A stretch of 64,000 nucleotides of DNA, taken from assembly GCF_001729785.1 (NCBI RefSeq), contig NZ_CP017183.1, forward strand, positions 186,001 through 250,000, given 5' to 3'. Both the position numbers and the translations under genes were made by a program. The notes below the pieces were generated by a model that searched no databases, was not told where the DNA came from, and saw only the letters and a program-made list of their open reading frames with translations. This DNA is from Enterobacter hormaechei subsp. xiangfangensis (GTDB lineage Bacteria; Pseudomonadota; Gammaproteobacteria; Enterobacterales; Enterobacteriaceae). Below, piece after piece: positions 9,958 to 20,858 of the stretch. The number at the start of each line of letters is the position of its first letter. The first letter of the stretch is position 1.

Positions 9958-10425
9958 TCAACCCACCATATAAGTGGCGGTTGCGCTGGCGATATAAACC
10001 TGCTCCTCGTTATGCAGCTCAACGCGGGCGACGGCAACTTTATTCCCGGCGCGCAGCAGGCTGCTGGTACAGGTGAAGCGGTTTCCGCGTCCTGGGCGCA
10101 GGTAGTCGACGCGTAAATCGATGGTGCCCATGCGCGACAGGCGCTGGCGTAACTCATCTTCGTTGATGGTGTCGTGGCGCGTCAGCGTGCTGCCCACGCA
10201 CACCAGACCGGCCGCCACGTCCAGCGCGGAGGCAATTACCCCGCCGTGCAAAATGCTTTGCGCCCAGTTACCGACCATCATTGGCTGATTATTGAAACTC
10301 AGCTGAGCGAAGTCTTTTTCGTATCGCTCCAGCTCAAGACCCAGTGCACGGTTGAACGGCATGTGGTACACAAAAATCTCGCCCACGAGCTTTAAGGTTT
10401 CTTCGGCGGTGAGTGTGGCTGACAT
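9958..10425 (-). CDS. yigI: Hotdog-fold acyl-CoA thioesterase YigI
   Basis: A 155-residue single hotdog-domain protein of the PaaI/YigI type. The central helix segment [21 protein letters not shown] carries the HGG motif that marks this thioesterase class. E. coli YigI has been reported to hydrolyse medium- and long-chain acyl-CoA. An upstream in-frame Met would add nine residues; the chosen start (MSATLTAEE) matches the E. coli N-terminus. It is divergent from pldA. Confidence 0.92.
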   Translation of the reverse strand: MSATLTAEETLKLVGEIFVYHMPFNRALGLELERYEKDFAQLSFNNQPMMVGNWAQSILHGGVIASALDVAAGLVCVGSTLTRHDTINEDELRQRLSRMGTIDLRVDYLRPGRGNRFTCTSSLLRAGNKVAVARVELHNEEQVYIASATATYMVG

Positions 10426-10585
10426 CTGACGTGGCATCCTTGTTGTTAACAAAATGTTGATTTTATGCTTCAGGATAAAGGAATGCCACTTTAAGAAACG
10501 AGGAAGCGGAAGTTATCGCAGAAGTCTGTAGAATGCCCGGACAAAACTATTCATTAAATGTCACCATTTCAGGAGAACACCACCG

Positions 10586-11455
10586 ATGCGGACGTATCTG
10601 GGTTGGTTACTGGCGGCGGTTGCGCTGCCCCTCACAGCATATGCGCAGGAAGCGACGATCAAAGAGGTGCATGATAAACCTGCCGTTAAGGGCAGCATCA
10701 TCGCCAATATGCTTCAGGAGCATGACAATCCGTTCACGCTGTACCCGTATGACACAAACTACGTGATCTACACCCAGACCAGCGATCTCAACAAAGAGGC
10801 GATAAGCTCCTATAACTGGTCTGATAATGCGCGTAAAGATGAGGTGAAGTTCCAGCTCAGCCTCGCCTTCCCGTTCTGGCGCGGCATCCTGGGGCCGAAC
10901 TCGGTACTTGGCGCGTCCTACACGCAGAAGTCATGGTGGCAACTCTCCAACAGCGGGGAGTCATCACCGTTCCGCGAAACCAACTATGAACCGCAGCTGT
11001 TCCTCGGTTTCGCCACCGATTATGAGTTTGCAGGCTGGACGCTGCGAGACGTGGAGGTGGGCTATAACCACGATTCCAACGGTCGTTCCGACCCAACCTC
11101 ACGCAGCTGGAACCGCATCTATACGCGTCTGATGGCGCAGAACGGCAATTTCATGGTGGAAGTGAAGCCGTGGTACGTAGTAGGCAGCACCGATGACAAC
11201 CCGGATATCACCAAATACATGGGATACTATCAGCTTAAGGTGGGCTATCAGCTGGGTGACGCGGTGCTGAGCGCCAAAGGCCAGTACAACTGGAATACCG
11301 GCTACGGCGGTGCAGAGCTGGGCCTGAGCTACCCGGTAACGAAACACGTGCGTCTCTATACCCAGGTGTATAGCGGCTACGGCGAATCGCTGATCGACTA
11401 CAACTTCAACCAGACCCGCGTCGGTGTGGGCGTCATGCTGAACGATATTTTCTAA
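10586..11455 (+). CDS. pldA: Outer-membrane phospholipase A
   Basis: OMPLA is a 12-stranded outer-membrane beta-barrel, active as a Ca2+-dependent dimer, that hydrolyses phospholipids misplaced in the outer leaflet. The 289-residue precursor has a clear signal peptide cleaved after AYA (residue 20), leaving a 269-residue mature chain, as in E. coli. The His-Ser active-site segment reads YNHDSNGRSDPTSRSWNR, with the Asn of the triad in its second half. The ATG follows an AGGAG site. The last residue is Phe (LNDIF), the usual barrel-assembly signal. Confidence 0.97.
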   Translation: MRTYLGWLLAAVALPLTAYAQEATIKEVHDKPAVKGSIIANMLQEHDNPFTLYPYDTNYVIYTQTSDLNKEAISSYNWSDNARKDEVKFQLSLAFPFWRGILGPNSVLGASYTQKSWWQLSNSGESSPFRETNYEPQLFLGFATDYEFAGWTLRDVEVGYNHDSNGRSDPTSRSWNRIYTRLMAQNGNFMVEVKPWYVVGSTDDNPDITKYMGYYQLKVGYQLGDAVLSAKGQYNWNTGYGGAELGLSYPVTKHVRLYTQVYSGYGESLIDYNFNQTRVGVGVMLNDIF

Positions 11456-11545
11456 GCTGCTCGAATGTTTTTGCGTTAAACGTTGAAGTTTCTCTCTCAG
11501 GCGCTGAAAATAGCGCCTGTTTCATTTCTGGCATATGGGGTTAAC

Positions 11546-13375
11546 GTGGCGCAGGCGGAAGTATTGAATCAGGAATCGCTGGCTAAACAGGTTTTGCATG
11601 AAACCTTTGGCTACCAGCAGTTCCGTCCTGGCCAGGAAACCATCATTGAAACCGTGCTGGAAGGCCGCGATTGCCTGGTGGTCATGCCGACCGGCGGCGG
11701 TAAATCGCTCTGCTATCAGGTGCCCGCGCTGGTGCTTAATGGCCTGACGGTTGTGGTATCACCCCTTATTTCCCTGATGAAAGACCAGGTCGACCAGCTG
11801 CTCGCCAACGGCGTGGCGGCGGCCTGTCTTAACTCAACGCAAACTCGCGAGCAGCAGCAAGAGGTGATGGCCGGGTGCCGCACCGGACAGGTTCGCCTGC
11901 TGTATATCGCGCCAGAGCGCCTGATGCTGGACAACTTCCTCGACCACCTGGCGCACTGGAACCCGGTGCTGCTGGCGGTGGATGAAGCGCACTGTATCTC
12001 CCAGTGGGGGCACGATTTCCGCCCGGAATACGCCGCCCTCGGCCAGCTTCGTCAGCGCTTCCCCGAGCTGCCGTTTATGGCGCTTACCGCCACGGCGGAC
12101 GACACCACGCGTCAGGACATCGTTCGCCTGCTGGGACTGAACGACCCGTATATTCAGGTCAGCAGCTTCGACCGCCCGAACATCCGCTATATGCTGATGG
12201 AAAAGTTCAAGCCGCTGGATCAGCTCCTGCGCTACGTGCAGGAGCAGCGCGGCAAGTCCGGCATCATCTACTGCAACAGCCGCGCAAAGGTGGAAGACAC
12301 CGCTGCGCGTCTGCAAAATCGCGGCTTTAGCGCGGCGGCATACCATGCCGGGTTAGAGAACCACATCCGCGCCGATGTGCAGGAAAAATTCCAGCGCGAC
12401 GACCTGCAAATCGTGGTCGCAACGGTGGCGTTCGGGATGGGGATCAACAAGCCCAACGTGCGCTTTGTGGTGCATTTCGACATTCCGCGCAATATCGAAT
12501 CCTACTATCAGGAAACCGGCCGCGCCGGGCGTGATGGTCTGCCTGCGGAAGCGATGCTGTTTTACGACCCGGCGGATATGGCGTGGCTGCGCCGCTGTCT
12601 GGAAGAGAAACCGCAGGGGCAGTTGCAGGATATCGAACGCCACAAGCTTAACGCGATGGGGGCCTTCGCCGAAGCGCAAACCTGCCGCCGTCTGGTGTTA
12701 CTCAACTACTTTGGTGAAGGGCGTCAGGCGCCGTGCGGCAACTGCGATATCTGCCTCGACCCGCCGAAGCAGTACGATGGCCTGATGGACGCGCGCAAAG
12801 CGCTCTCGACTATCGGACGCGTGAACCAGCGCTTTGGGATGGGCTACGTCGTTGAAGTGCTGCGCGGGGCTAACAACCAGCGTATCCGCGATATGGGTCA
12901 CGACAAGCTACCGGTTTACGGCATCGGGAAAGACCAGAGCCATGAGCACTGGGTGAGTATTATCCGCCAGTTGATCCACCTCGGCTTTGCCACGCAAAAT
13001 ATTGCCCAGCATTCTGCGCTTCAGCTGACCGAAGCGGCGCGACCTGTCCTGCGTGGCGAGGTTGAACTGAAGCTCGCCGTTCCGCGCGTCGTCGCCCTGA
13101 AGCCGCGCGTGATGCAAAAATCCTACGGCGGTAACTACGACCGCAAGCTGTTCGCCAAGCTGCGTAAGCTGCGTAAAGCTATTGCCGATGAAGAGAACAT
13201 CCCGCCATACGTGGTGTTCAACGACGCGACGCTGATCGAGATGGCCGAGCAAATGCCGCTCAGCGCCAGCGAGATGCTCAGCGTCAACGGCGTCGGCACG
13301 CGCAAGCTGGAGCGCTTCGGTAAAGAGTTTATGGCGCTCATCCGTTCCCACGCTGATGGTGATGATGAGGAGTAG
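11546..13375 (+). CDS. recQ: ATP-dependent DNA helicase RecQ
   Basis: A 3'-to-5' SF2 helicase of the RecF recombination pathway that processes stalled forks and blocks illegitimate recombination. The protein shows motif 0 [10 protein letters not shown], Walker [10 protein letters not shown], motif [19 protein letters not shown], motif [12 protein letters not shown], the RecQ-C-terminal zinc site (CGNCDIC) and a C-terminal HRDC domain. The start is GTG (VAQAEVLN), giving 609 residues like E. coli. A longer in-frame start 21 codons upstream would add a tail not found in the family. Confidence 0.97.
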   Translation: MAQAEVLNQESLAKQVLHETFGYQQFRPGQETIIETVLEGRDCLVVMPTGGGKSLCYQVPALVLNGLTVVVSPLISLMKDQVDQLLANGVAAACLNSTQTREQQQEVMAGCRTGQVRLLYIAPERLMLDNFLDHLAHWNPVLLAVDEAHCISQWGHDFRPEYAALGQLRQRFPELPFMALTATADDTTRQDIVRLLGLNDPYIQVSSFDRPNIRYMLMEKFKPLDQLLRYVQEQRGKSGIIYCNSRAKVEDTAARLQNRGFSAAAYHAGLENHIRADVQEKFQRDDLQIVVATVAFGMGINKPNVRFVVHFDIPRNIESYYQETGRAGRDGLPAEAMLFYDPADMAWLRRCLEEKPQGQLQDIERHKLNAMGAFAEAQTCRRLVLLNYFGEGRQAPCGNCDICLDPPKQYDGLMDARKALSTIGRVNQRFGMGYVVEVLRGANNQRIRDMGHDKLPVYGIGKDQSHEHWVSIIRQLIHLGFATQNIAQHSALQLTEAARPVLRGEVELKLAVPRVVALKPRVMQKSYGGNYDRKLFAKLRKLRKAIADEENIPPYVVFNDATLIEMAEQMPLSASEMLSVNGVGTRKLERFGKEFMALIRSHADGDDEE

Positions 13376-13436
13376 TCAGCCGGGCGAAAAAGTGCCAGGA
13401 TGGTGACTCACTGTATTATTTCCCCGCGAGCTAATT

Positions 13437-14057
13437 ATGTTAATGCTATTTCTCACCGTGGCGTTAGTGCACATCGTTGCGCTGATGAGCCCAGGCCCTG
13501 ATTTTTTCTTCGTGTCTCAAACGGCCGTCAGCCGCTCCCGCAAAGAGGCGATGATGGGTGTGCTCGGTATTACCATGGGCGTCATGGTCTGGGCGGCGGT
13601 TGCGCTGCTCGGTCTGAACCTGATCCTGGCGAAAATGGCGTGGCTGCATAACATCATTATGGTTGGCGGCGGTCTGTACCTGTGCTGGATGGGCTACCAG
13701 ATGCTGCGCGGGGCGCTGAAGAAAGAAGAGAACAAGCCGGAAGAGCCAAAGGTTGAGCTGGCAACGGGCGGCCGTAGCTTTGTGAAAGGGCTGCTGACCA
13801 ACCTGGCGAACCCGAAAGCAATTATTTACTTCGGCTCGGTATTCTCGCTGTTTGTGGGGGATAACGTCGGCGCGGGCGCGCGCTGGGGGATCTTCCTGCT
13901 GATCGTTGTGGAAACGTTCGCCTGGTTTACCGTTGTGGCAAGCCTGTTTGCCTTACCGGCGATGCGTCGCGGCTACCAGCGCATCGCGAAGTGGATCGAC
14001 GGCTTCGCCGGCGCGTTGTTCGCCGGCTTCGGCATTCATCTCATCATTTCTCGCTAA
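13437..14057 (+). CDS. rhtC: Threonine exporter RhtC
   Basis: A 206-residue LysE/RhtB-family exporter with six predicted membrane helices. The family signature near the N-terminus is [20 protein letters not shown], and the loop [18 protein letters not shown] is also typical. E. coli RhtC exports threonine. It overlaps the 3' end of rhtB by four bases in convergent orientation. The pairing of rhtC and rhtB between recQ and pldB is the E. coli arrangement. Confidence 0.95.
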   Translation: MLMLFLTVALVHIVALMSPGPDFFFVSQTAVSRSRKEAMMGVLGITMGVMVWAAVALLGLNLILAKMAWLHNIIMVGGGLYLCWMGYQMLRGALKKEENKPEEPKVELATGGRSFVKGLLTNLANPKAIIYFGSVFSLFVGDNVGAGARWGIFLLIVVETFAWFTVVASLFALPAMRRGYQRIAKWIDGFAGALFAGFGIHLIISR

Positions 14058-14674
14058 GCATGACGCGCTGACGCAAGCAGCGCGCCAACCAGCATAAACA
14101 GCGAACCAAAGACTTTGTTCAGGGCCTTCATCTGCTTAGGCCCTTTGATCCACGCCGCAATTCGCTGCGCCAGCGTCGCGTAACCAATCATCACAATGAT
14201 ATCGACAATAATGGTGGTTGCGCCCAGCACCACGTACTGCATCACCTGTGGCTGATGCGGCACGATAAACTGCGGGAACAGGGCGGCGAGGAACACGATG
14301 CTTTTCGGGTTGGTCAGGTTAACGAACACCGCGCGCTTAAACAGGTGGCCGCGTGTTTGCGTCCGGGAGAGCGTATGCAGATCAATCGAGCCAGCGGCGC
14401 GCCACTGCTGAATGCCCAGCCAGATAAGATACGCTGCGCCAGCCCATTTCAGCACCTCGAAGGCCAGCACCGAACGGGAGAACAGCGTGCCCAGACCAAT
14501 CCCCACCAGCACAATATGAATGCCAAGCCCGGTCTGTAAACCGGCGATTGACGCCACCGCGCCGCGATAGCCGTGATTAATTGAGGTGGTCATGGTGTTG
14601 ATTGCGCCCGAGCCAGGTGAAAGGCTGAGGATGATGGATGTCAGCAGGTAGGCGAACCACCACTCGAAGGTCAT
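14054..14674 (-). CDS. rhtB: Homoserine / homoserine lactone exporter RhtB
   Basis: A 206-residue LysE/RhtB-family inner-membrane exporter. The signature [12 protein letters not shown] and the loop [19 protein letters not shown] are clear. E. coli RhtB exports homoserine and its lactone. It is divergent from pldB and convergent with rhtC. Confidence 0.95.
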   Translation of the reverse strand: MTFEWWFAYLLTSIILSLSPGSGAINTMTTSINHGYRGAVASIAGLQTGLGIHIVLVGIGLGTLFSRSVLAFEVLKWAGAAYLIWLGIQQWRAAGSIDLHTLSRTQTRGHLFKRAVFVNLTNPKSIVFLAALFPQFIVPHQPQVMQYVVLGATTIIVDIIVMIGYATLAQRIAAWIKGPKQMKALNKVFGSLFMLVGALLASARHA

Positions 14675-14785
14675 TTGAAACTCCCGGATCGTCTGTTTTT
14701 ATGCCACAATACGCTATTGTTGAGTCATTTTGTGACCGGTGACGAAAAAAACGATATTCCCTGAATTACGGGGGGTGGAAACCCA

Positions 14786-15778
14786 ATGTTTCAGCAGAAA
14801 AAGGACTGGGAAACACGAGAAAACGCATTTGCTGCTTTCTCCATGGGGCCGCTGACCGATTTCTGGCGCCAGCGTGAGGAAGATGAGTTTATGGGCGTCG
14901 GGGAAATCCCGGTACGCTTCGTTCGTTTCCGTGATGAAAAAAATGACCGGGTGATTGTAGTCTGCCCCGGGCGCATCGAAAGCTATATCAAATATGCCGA
15001 GCTGGCGTATGACCTGTTCCATCTGGGCTTTGATGTGTTAATTATCGACCATCGCGGGCAGGGGCTTTCCGGCCGGATGTTGCCGGATACCCATCGCGGC
15101 CACGTGGATAACTTCAGCGATTACGTCGACGATCTGGCCGCGTTCTGGCAGCAGGAAGTGCAGCCCGGGCCGTGGCGCAAGCGTTATATTCTTGCCCACT
15201 CCATGGGGGGCGCGATCTCGACGTTGTTTTTGCAGCGCCATAAGCACCAGTGCGACGCCATTGCGCTGACCGCGCCGATGTACGGCATTGTGATACGTTT
15301 TCCTGACTGGATGGTGCGCCATCTTCTCGACTGGGCTGAGGGCCATCAGCGCATTCGAGAAGGCTATGCCATCGGAACAGGACGCTGGCGGGCGTTACCG
15401 TTTGCCATCAACGTGTTAACCCACAGTCGGCAGCGTTATCGGCGCAACCTGCGTTTTTATGCCGATGAACCGCGTCTGCGGGTCGGCGGCCCCACCTGGC
15501 ACTGGGTGCGGGAAGGTATTCATGCCGGTGAACAGGTGCTGGCAGGCGTAGGCGATGATGACACGCCGACGCTCCTGATCCAGGCGGAAGAAGAGCGTGT
15601 GGTGGATAACCGCATGCATGACCGCTATTGTGAACTTCGCGCCGCTGCGGGCCATCCCTGTGAAGGGGGTAAACCGCTGGTCATCAACGGTGCGTACCAT
15701 GAGATCCTTTTTGAAAAGGACGCTATGCGCTCAGTCGCGCTCAACGCCATTGTTGAATTTTTCAACAGGCATAACTGA
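14786..15778 (+). CDS. pldB: Lysophospholipase L2 PldB
   Basis: A 330-residue alpha/beta hydrolase that hydrolyses lysophospholipids at the inner membrane. The nucleophile elbow is AHSMGGAIS and the oxyanion region precedes IDHRGQGLSGR. The C-terminal His is in NGAYHEILFE. It is about ten residues shorter than E. coli PldB at the C-terminus. It is followed after 31 bases by yigL; in Salmonella the sugar-stress sRNA SgrS stabilises a pldB-yigL transcript by pairing within pldB, so the close spacing is relevant. Confidence 0.95.
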   Translation: MFQQKKDWETRENAFAAFSMGPLTDFWRQREEDEFMGVGEIPVRFVRFRDEKNDRVIVVCPGRIESYIKYAELAYDLFHLGFDVLIIDHRGQGLSGRMLPDTHRGHVDNFSDYVDDLAAFWQQEVQPGPWRKRYILAHSMGGAISTLFLQRHKHQCDAIALTAPMYGIVIRFPDWMVRHLLDWAEGHQRIREGYAIGTGRWRALPFAINVLTHSRQRYRRNLRFYADEPRLRVGGPTWHWVREGIHAGEQVLAGVGDDDTPTLLIQAEEERVVDNRMHDRYCELRAAAGHPCEGGKPLVINGAYHEILFEKDAMRSVALNAIVEFFNRHN

Positions 15779-15809
15779 TTATTGTTTTCCACCAGAGGTT
15801 GAAATCCCT

Positions 15810-16610
15810 ATGTACCAGGTTGTTGCATCTGATTTAGATGGCACGCTGCTTTCCCCCGACCACACCCTGTCGCCTTATGCGAAAGAGACCCTAAAACTCC
15901 TGACTGCCCGTGGCGTGAACTTCGTGTTCGCCACCGGTCGCCACCACGTGGACGTGGGGCAGATCCGCGATAACCTAGAGATCAAGTCGTACATGATCAC
16001 CTCTAACGGTGCGCGCGTACATGACACGGACGGCAACCTGATTTTTACCCATAATCTCGATCGTGACATCGCCACTGATTTGTTCGGCATTGTGCATAAC
16101 AACCCGGATATCGTGACTAACGTTTACCGCGACGACGAGTGGTTTATGAACCGTCATCGCCCGGACGAAATGCGTTTCTTCAAGGAAGCCGTCTTCAACT
16201 ACTCCCTGTATGAGCCGGGTTTGCTGGATCCTGAAGGGATCAGCAAGGTGTTCTTTACCTGCGAAAGTCACGAAGCGCTGCTTCCGCTGGAGCAGGCGAT
16301 CAACGCCCGCTGGGGCGACCGCGTGAACGTGAGCTTCTCCACGCTGACCTGTCTGGAAGTGATGGCGGGCGGGGTGTCCAAAGGTCACGCGCTGGAAGCG
16401 GTCGCGAAGCGTCTGGGCTTTGATCTGAAAGACTGTATCGCCTTTGGCGATGGCATGAACGATGCCGAGATGCTCTCCATGGCGGGTAAAGGCTGCATCA
16501 TGCAGAACGCGCACCAGCGCCTGAAAGATCTGCACCCGGAGCTGGAAGTGATTGGCACGAACGCAGACAACGCGGTACCTAAGTATCTGCGCAAACTGTT
16601 CCTTGAATAA
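15810..16610 (+). CDS. yigL: Sugar phosphatase / pyridoxal phosphatase YigL
   Basis: A 266-residue HAD phosphatase of the Cof/type IIB group. Motif I is ASDLDGTLLS, motif II the Thr in FATGRHH, motif III the Lys in GVSKGHAL, and motif IV FGDGMNDAEM. YigL dephosphorylates sugar phosphates during glucose-phosphate stress and also pyridoxal phosphate. The in-frame extension upstream overlaps pldB and is not used; the ATG with an AGAGG-type site gives the E. coli length. It is probably cotranscribed with pldB. Confidence 0.96.
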   Translation: MYQVVASDLDGTLLSPDHTLSPYAKETLKLLTARGVNFVFATGRHHVDVGQIRDNLEIKSYMITSNGARVHDTDGNLIFTHNLDRDIATDLFGIVHNNPDIVTNVYRDDEWFMNRHRPDEMRFFKEAVFNYSLYEPGLLDPEGISKVFFTCESHEALLPLEQAINARWGDRVNVSFSTLTCLEVMAGGVSKGHALEAVAKRLGFDLKDCIAFGDGMNDAEMLSMAGKGCIMQNAHQRLKDLHPELEVIGTNADNAVPKYLRKLFLE

Positions 16611-16692
16611 TCTTCATTTGATTGTTTATTGTTCAGATGTCAACTAAAGAGTTCGCTACAATGCCTCTCCTTCTTTTTGAGAGACAAGCATT

Positions 16693-17592
16693 GTGGCGCT
16701 ACTCATTATCACCACTATCCTGTGGGCCTTCTCCTTTAGTCTGATTGGCGAATACCTTGCCGGATCGGTCGACAGCTACTTTTCGGTGCTGATGCGCGTG
16801 GGGCTGGCGGCGCTGGTGTTCCTGCCGTTCCTGCGTACCCGCGGGCAGTCGCTAAAAACTATTCTGCTGTACATGCTGGTAGGCGCGATGCAGCTCGGCA
16901 TCATGTACCTGTTCAGCTTCCGGGCCTACGTTTACCTGTCCGTCTCGGAATTTCTGCTCTTCACCGTGCTGACGCCGCTCTACATCACGCTGATTTATGA
17001 CTTGCTCAGCAGGCGCCGCCTGCGCTGGGGATATCTGCTGAGCGCTGCGCTGGCAGTCATTGGCGCGGCGATTATTCGCTATGACAAGGTAAGCGATCAC
17101 TTCTGGACCGGGCTGATGTTCGTCCAGCTCGCTAATATCAGCTTTGCCATCGGGATGGTGGGTTACAAACGCCTGATGGAGACCCGCCCGATGCCGCAGC
17201 ATAACGCGTTTGCGTGGTTTTATATGGGCGCGGCGATTGTCGCGATTGCGGCATGGTTTATGCTCGGCAACCCGCAAAAGCTGCCGACCACCCCCGTACA
17301 GTGGAGCGTTCTGGTCTGGCTGGGCGTGGTGGCCTCGGGGCTGGGCTATTTTATGTGGAACTACGGCGCGACGCAGGTAGACGCCGGAACGCTGGGGATC
17401 ATGAACAATGTACACGTGCCGGCGGGGCTACTGGTGAACCTCGCCATCTGGCAGGAACAGCCGCACTGGCCGAGTTTCCTTATTGGGGGAACGGTGATCC
17501 TGGCTTCGCTGTGGGTACATCGCCGCTGGGTCGCTCCGCGCTCCGCACAAACGGAAGATGGTCGCACGCGTGGTTCCGCGCTGAGCGAATAA
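16693..17592 (+). CDS. yigM: EamA-family transporter YigM (biotin-linked)
   Basis: A 299-residue drug/metabolite-transporter-superfamily protein with about ten membrane helices. The start is GTG (read as [10 protein letters not shown]), preceded by GAGA. E. coli YigM has been reported as the biotin importer. Its C-terminal 113 bases overlap metR on the opposite strand, and both reading frames look intact and conserved across this stretch (ending RGSALSE here). Confidence 0.92.
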   Translation: MALLIITTILWAFSFSLIGEYLAGSVDSYFSVLMRVGLAALVFLPFLRTRGQSLKTILLYMLVGAMQLGIMYLFSFRAYVYLSVSEFLLFTVLTPLYITLIYDLLSRRRLRWGYLLSAALAVIGAAIIRYDKVSDHFWTGLMFVQLANISFAIGMVGYKRLMETRPMPQHNAFAWFYMGAAIVAIAAWFMLGNPQKLPTTPVQWSVLVWLGVVASGLGYFMWNYGATQVDAGTLGIMNNVHVPAGLLVNLAIWQEQPHWPSFLIGGTVILASLWVHRRWVAPRSAQTEDGRTRGSALSE

Positions 17593-18433
17593 ACGCTTCC
17601 GTAATTGGCTGACGTTGCTCGCCATCGCGCACGGCGGCGTACAGCCGGCTCCACAGTCCTTCACCCAGGGTTTTGGTAACCACCAGACCCTGGCGTTCAA
17701 CCGTCTCGACCACCCAGTGCGGCAGCGCCGCAATCCCCATTCTGGCCGCCACCATCTGAATTAACAGCAGCGTGTTATCCACGCTTTTCAGCTGTGGGCT
17801 GATGCCCGCGGGTTGCAGGAAATGGCGCCAGATATCCAGACGACTGCGCTGTACCGGGTAAATCAGCAGCGTCTCCGTTGCCAGATCTTCCGGCGTGATA
17901 CGCGTTTTGGCGGCCAGCGGATGGTCCGGGGCCAGCACCAGACGCACCTCAAAATCAAACATTGGCGAATAGTGCAGACCGCTGCGTGGCAGAATATCTG
18001 AGGTCATCACCAGATCCAGCTCACCCTGCTGAAGCGACGGCTGCGGATCAAACGTGACGCCGGATTTGAAGTCCATCTCCACCTGCGGCCACTTCTGGCG
18101 GAAGTTCTCAAGCGCGGGGGTCAGCCACTGAATACAGCTGTGACACTCAATGGCGATGCGCAGGGTGGTCTGCTGCGGCTCGTTGCAGGACTGCAACGCG
18201 CTGGCAATCTGCGGCAGCACCTGGTTCGCCAGCTGAAGCAAAATTTCGCCCTGCGGCGTAAAGCGCAAAGGCTGGCTCTTACGCACAAAAAGACGAAAGC
18301 CGAGGCGTTGTTCCAGATCGCTGAACTGGTGAGAAAGGGCAGACTGAGTCTGGTGCAGCGTGGCCGCTGCCGCCGCAAGAGAACCGCAGTTCCGCAACGC
18401 TTGTAGCGTTTTCAGGTGTTTAATCTCGATCAT
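17480..18433 (-). CDS. metR: LysR-type regulator MetR
   Basis: A 317-residue LysR activator that uses homocysteine as coeffector to control metE, metH, metA, metF and glyA. The N-terminal winged helix-turn-helix covers about residues 2-60 ([20 protein letters not shown] and [20 protein letters not shown]). The effector domain follows. It is transcribed away from metE, and a MetR site overlaps its own start codon. The 3' end overlaps yigM tail to tail. Confidence 0.97.
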   Translation of the reverse strand: MIEIKHLKTLQALRNCGSLAAAAATLHQTQSALSHQFSDLEQRLGFRLFVRKSQPLRFTPQGEILLQLANQVLPQIASALQSCNEPQQTTLRIAIECHSCIQWLTPALENFRQKWPQVEMDFKSGVTFDPQPSLQQGELDLVMTSDILPRSGLHYSPMFDFEVRLVLAPDHPLAAKTRITPEDLATETLLIYPVQRSRLDIWRHFLQPAGISPQLKSVDNTLLLIQMVAARMGIAALPHWVVETVERQGLVVTKTLGEGLWSRLYAAVRDGEQRQPITEAFIRSARNHACDHLPFVRSAERPSGDVPTAKPGSPFPQ

Positions 18434-18445
18434 GAAAGTCCTTCA
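18433..18445. promoter_or_regulatory. MetR binding site
   Basis: TGAAAGTCCTTCA is a perfect match to the MetR consensus TGAA-N2-T-N2-TTCA. It overlaps the metR initiation codon, so bound MetR could block its own expression while activating metE. A second, weaker half-match (TGAACATTTTG) starts at 18454, giving the paired sites known from E. coli metE. Confidence 0.88.
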
Positions 18446-18496
18446 CTTCGGCATGAACATTTTGCGCTTGAGGAATATACAGTACCTGCCAATTAT

Positions 18497-18520
18497 AGAA
18501 GTGTAAACATCTGGACGTCT
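18497..18520. promoter_or_regulatory. MetJ operator (three tandem met boxes)
   Basis: Three contiguous 8-mers, AGAAGTGT, AAACATCT and GGACGTCT, match the met box AGACGTCT at 6, 6 and 7 of 8 positions. MetJ with S-adenosylmethionine binds tandem boxes cooperatively to repress metE and metR. Confidence 0.78.
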
Positions 18521-18549
18521 AAATAACGAATTTCTACAAGGGGTATGCC

Positions 18550-20811
18550 ATGACAATCCGCACTCACACTCTCGGTTTCCCTCGCGTTGGTCTGCGTCGC
18601 GAGCTGAAAAAAGCGCAAGAAAGCTACTGGGCGGGTAACGCCACCCGCGAAGAACTGCTGGCGGTGGGACGCGAGCTGCGCGCGCGTCACTGGGATCAGC
18701 AAAAACAGGCGGGCGTAGACCTGCTGCCGGTGGGCGATTTCGCCTGGTACGACCATGTTCTGACCACCAGCCTGCTGCTTGGCAACGTGCCGGCTCGTCA
18801 TCAGAACAACGATGGATCGGTGGATATCGATACCCTGTTCCGCATCGGCCGTGGCCGCGCGCCAACGGGTGAGCCAGCGGCAGCGGCGGAAATGACCAAG
18901 TGGTTTAACACCAACTATCACTATATGGTGCCGGAGTTCGTTAAGGGCCAGCAGTTCAAACTGACCTGGACCCAGCTTCTGGATGAAGTGGACGAAGCGC
19001 TGGCGCTGGGTCACCAGGTGAAACCCGTGCTGCTGGGGCCGGTCACCTACCTGTGGCTGGGCAAAGTGAAAGGTGAGCAGTTCGACCGCCTCAGCCTGCT
19101 GAACGATATTCTGCCGGTTTATAAGCAGGTGCTGATTGAGCTGGGTAAGCGCGGTATTCAGTGGGTGCAAATCGATGAACCGGCGCTGGTGCTTGAGCTG
19201 CCGCAGGCGTGGCTGGATGCCTTCAAACCGGCGTATGACGCGCTCACGGGCCAGGTGAAGCTGCTGCTGACCACCTATTTCGAGGGCGTAACGCCTAACC
19301 TCGACACCATTACTGCGCTGCCGGTTCAGGGTCTGCATGTTGATCTCTTTCACGGCAAAGACGATGTGGCAGAGTTGCACAAGCGTCTGCCTGCGGAGTG
19401 GCTGCTCTCTGCCGGTCTGGTGAATGGTCGTAACGTCTGGCGTGCCGATCTCACCGAGAAATATGCACAAATTAAGGACATTGTCGGTAAACGTGAATTG
19501 TGGGTAGCCTCTTCCTGTTCCCTGCTGCACAGCCCGATCGACCTGAGCGTAGAGACCCGACTCGACCCTGAGGTGAAAAGCTGGTTTGCCTTTGCCCTGC
19601 AAAAGTGTGAGGAGCTGGCTCTGCTGCGCGACGCGTTGAACAGCGGCGACACGGCAGCGATTACCCACTGGAGCGCTCCGATCCAGGCGCGCCGTCACTC
19701 GACGCGCGTGCATAACCCGGCGGTGGAAAAACGTCTGGCGGCCATCACTGCCCGGGACAGCCAGCGCCAGAGCCCGTATGAAGTGCGCGCCGAAGCCCAG
19801 CGTGCGCGCTTTAACCTGCCCGCGTGGCCGACCACAACCATCGGCTCCTTCCCGCAGACTACCGAGATCCGCGGCCTGCGCCTGGACTTCAAAAAGGGCA
19901 ATCTGGATGCGAATCACTACCGCACCGGCATTGCGGAACACATCAAACAGGCGATCGTCGAGCAGGAACGTCTGGGTCTGGACGTGCTGGTGCACGGCGA
20001 GGCCGAGCGTAACGATATGGTGGAATACTTCGGTGAACACCTGGACGGCTTTGTCTTTACCCAGAACGGCTGGGTGCAAAGCTACGGCTCCCGCTGCGTG
20101 AAGCCGCCGGTGGTGATCGGCGACGTCAGCCGCCCGGAAGCGATCACCGTGGAGTGGGCGAAGTATGCCCAGTCTCTGACCGACAAACCGGTAAAAGGCA
20201 TGCTGACGGGGCCGGTGACCATTCTCTGCTGGTCGTTCCCGCGTGAAGATGTATCCCGGGAAACCATCGCCAAACAGATCGCCCTGGCGCTGCGTGATGA
20301 AGTGGCGGATCTGGAAGCGGCGGGGATTGGCATCATTCAGATCGACGAACCGGCGCTGCGTGAAGGGTTGCCGCTGCGTCGCAGCGACTGGGATGCTTAC
20401 TTACAGTGGGGCGTGGAGGCTTTCCGCCTCAACGCGGCCGTCGCGAAGGACGACACGCAGATCCACACCCACATGTGTTACTGCGAATTTAACGACATCA
20501 TGGACTCCATTGCCGCGCTCGACGCCGATGTGATCACCATCGAGACCTCGCGTTCAGACATGGAGCTGCTGGAGTCGTTCGAAGAGTTCGACTACCCGAA
20601 CGAAATCGGGCCGGGCGTGTATGACATTCACTCCCCTAACGTGCCAAGCGTGGAGTGGATTGAATCGCTGCTGCAAAAAGCGGCCCAGCGCATCCCGGCG
20701 GAACGTCTGTGGGTAAACCCGGACTGCGGCCTGAAAACTCGCGGCTGGCCTGAAACCCGCGCGGCGCTGGCGAACATGGTGCAGGCGGCGCAGAATTTGC
20801 GTCAGGCGTAG
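18550..20811 (+). CDS. metE: Cobalamin-independent methionine synthase
   Basis: MetE transfers a methyl group from 5-methyltetrahydropteroyl-triglutamate to homocysteine without B12. The 753-residue protein has the N-terminal folate-binding half (start [20 protein letters not shown]) and the C-terminal catalytic half with the zinc ligands: His and Cys in HTHMCYCEF, a Glu near [10 protein letters not shown], and Cys in NPDCGLKTR. The length equals the E. coli protein. MetR and MetJ sites lie in the 116 bases shared with metR. Confidence 0.98.
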   Translation: MTIRTHTLGFPRVGLRRELKKAQESYWAGNATREELLAVGRELRARHWDQQKQAGVDLLPVGDFAWYDHVLTTSLLLGNVPARHQNNDGSVDIDTLFRIGRGRAPTGEPAAAAEMTKWFNTNYHYMVPEFVKGQQFKLTWTQLLDEVDEALALGHQVKPVLLGPVTYLWLGKVKGEQFDRLSLLNDILPVYKQVLIELGKRGIQWVQIDEPALVLELPQAWLDAFKPAYDALTGQVKLLLTTYFEGVTPNLDTITALPVQGLHVDLFHGKDDVAELHKRLPAEWLLSAGLVNGRNVWRADLTEKYAQIKDIVGKRELWVASSCSLLHSPIDLSVETRLDPEVKSWFAFALQKCEELALLRDALNSGDTAAITHWSAPIQARRHSTRVHNPAVEKRLAAITARDSQRQSPYEVRAEAQRARFNLPAWPTTTIGSFPQTTEIRGLRLDFKKGNLDANHYRTGIAEHIKQAIVEQERLGLDVLVHGEAERNDMVEYFGEHLDGFVFTQNGWVQSYGSRCVKPPVVIGDVSRPEAITVEWAKYAQSLTDKPVKGMLTGPVTILCWSFPREDVSRETIAKQIALALRDEVADLEAAGIGIIQIDEPALREGLPLRRSDWDAYLQWGVEAFRLNAAVAKDDTQIHTHMCYCEFNDIMDSIAALDADVITIETSRSDMELLESFEEFDYPNEIGPGVYDIHSPNVPSVEWIESLLQKAAQRIPAERLWVNPDCGLKTRGWPETRAALANMVQAAQNLRQA

Positions 20812-20823
20812 TGGTGCTGGATT

Positions 20824-20850
20824 GCCCGGTTGGCGTAGCCGCCACCGGGC
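20824..20850. repeat. REP-like hairpin after metE
   Basis: GCCCGGT and ACCGGGC form an inverted repeat around a GTAGCC-type loop, followed by TTTT. It is a single REP-like unit that can serve as terminator between metE and the convergent ysgA. Confidence 0.75.
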
Positions 20851-20858
20851 TTTTGGTA

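Noticed and set aside
18493..20079. A 528-codon open frame on the minus strand inside metE
   Set aside because: It is a shadow of the highly biased metE frame; the translation is His/Arg/Gln-rich without domain motifs, and metE is certain.
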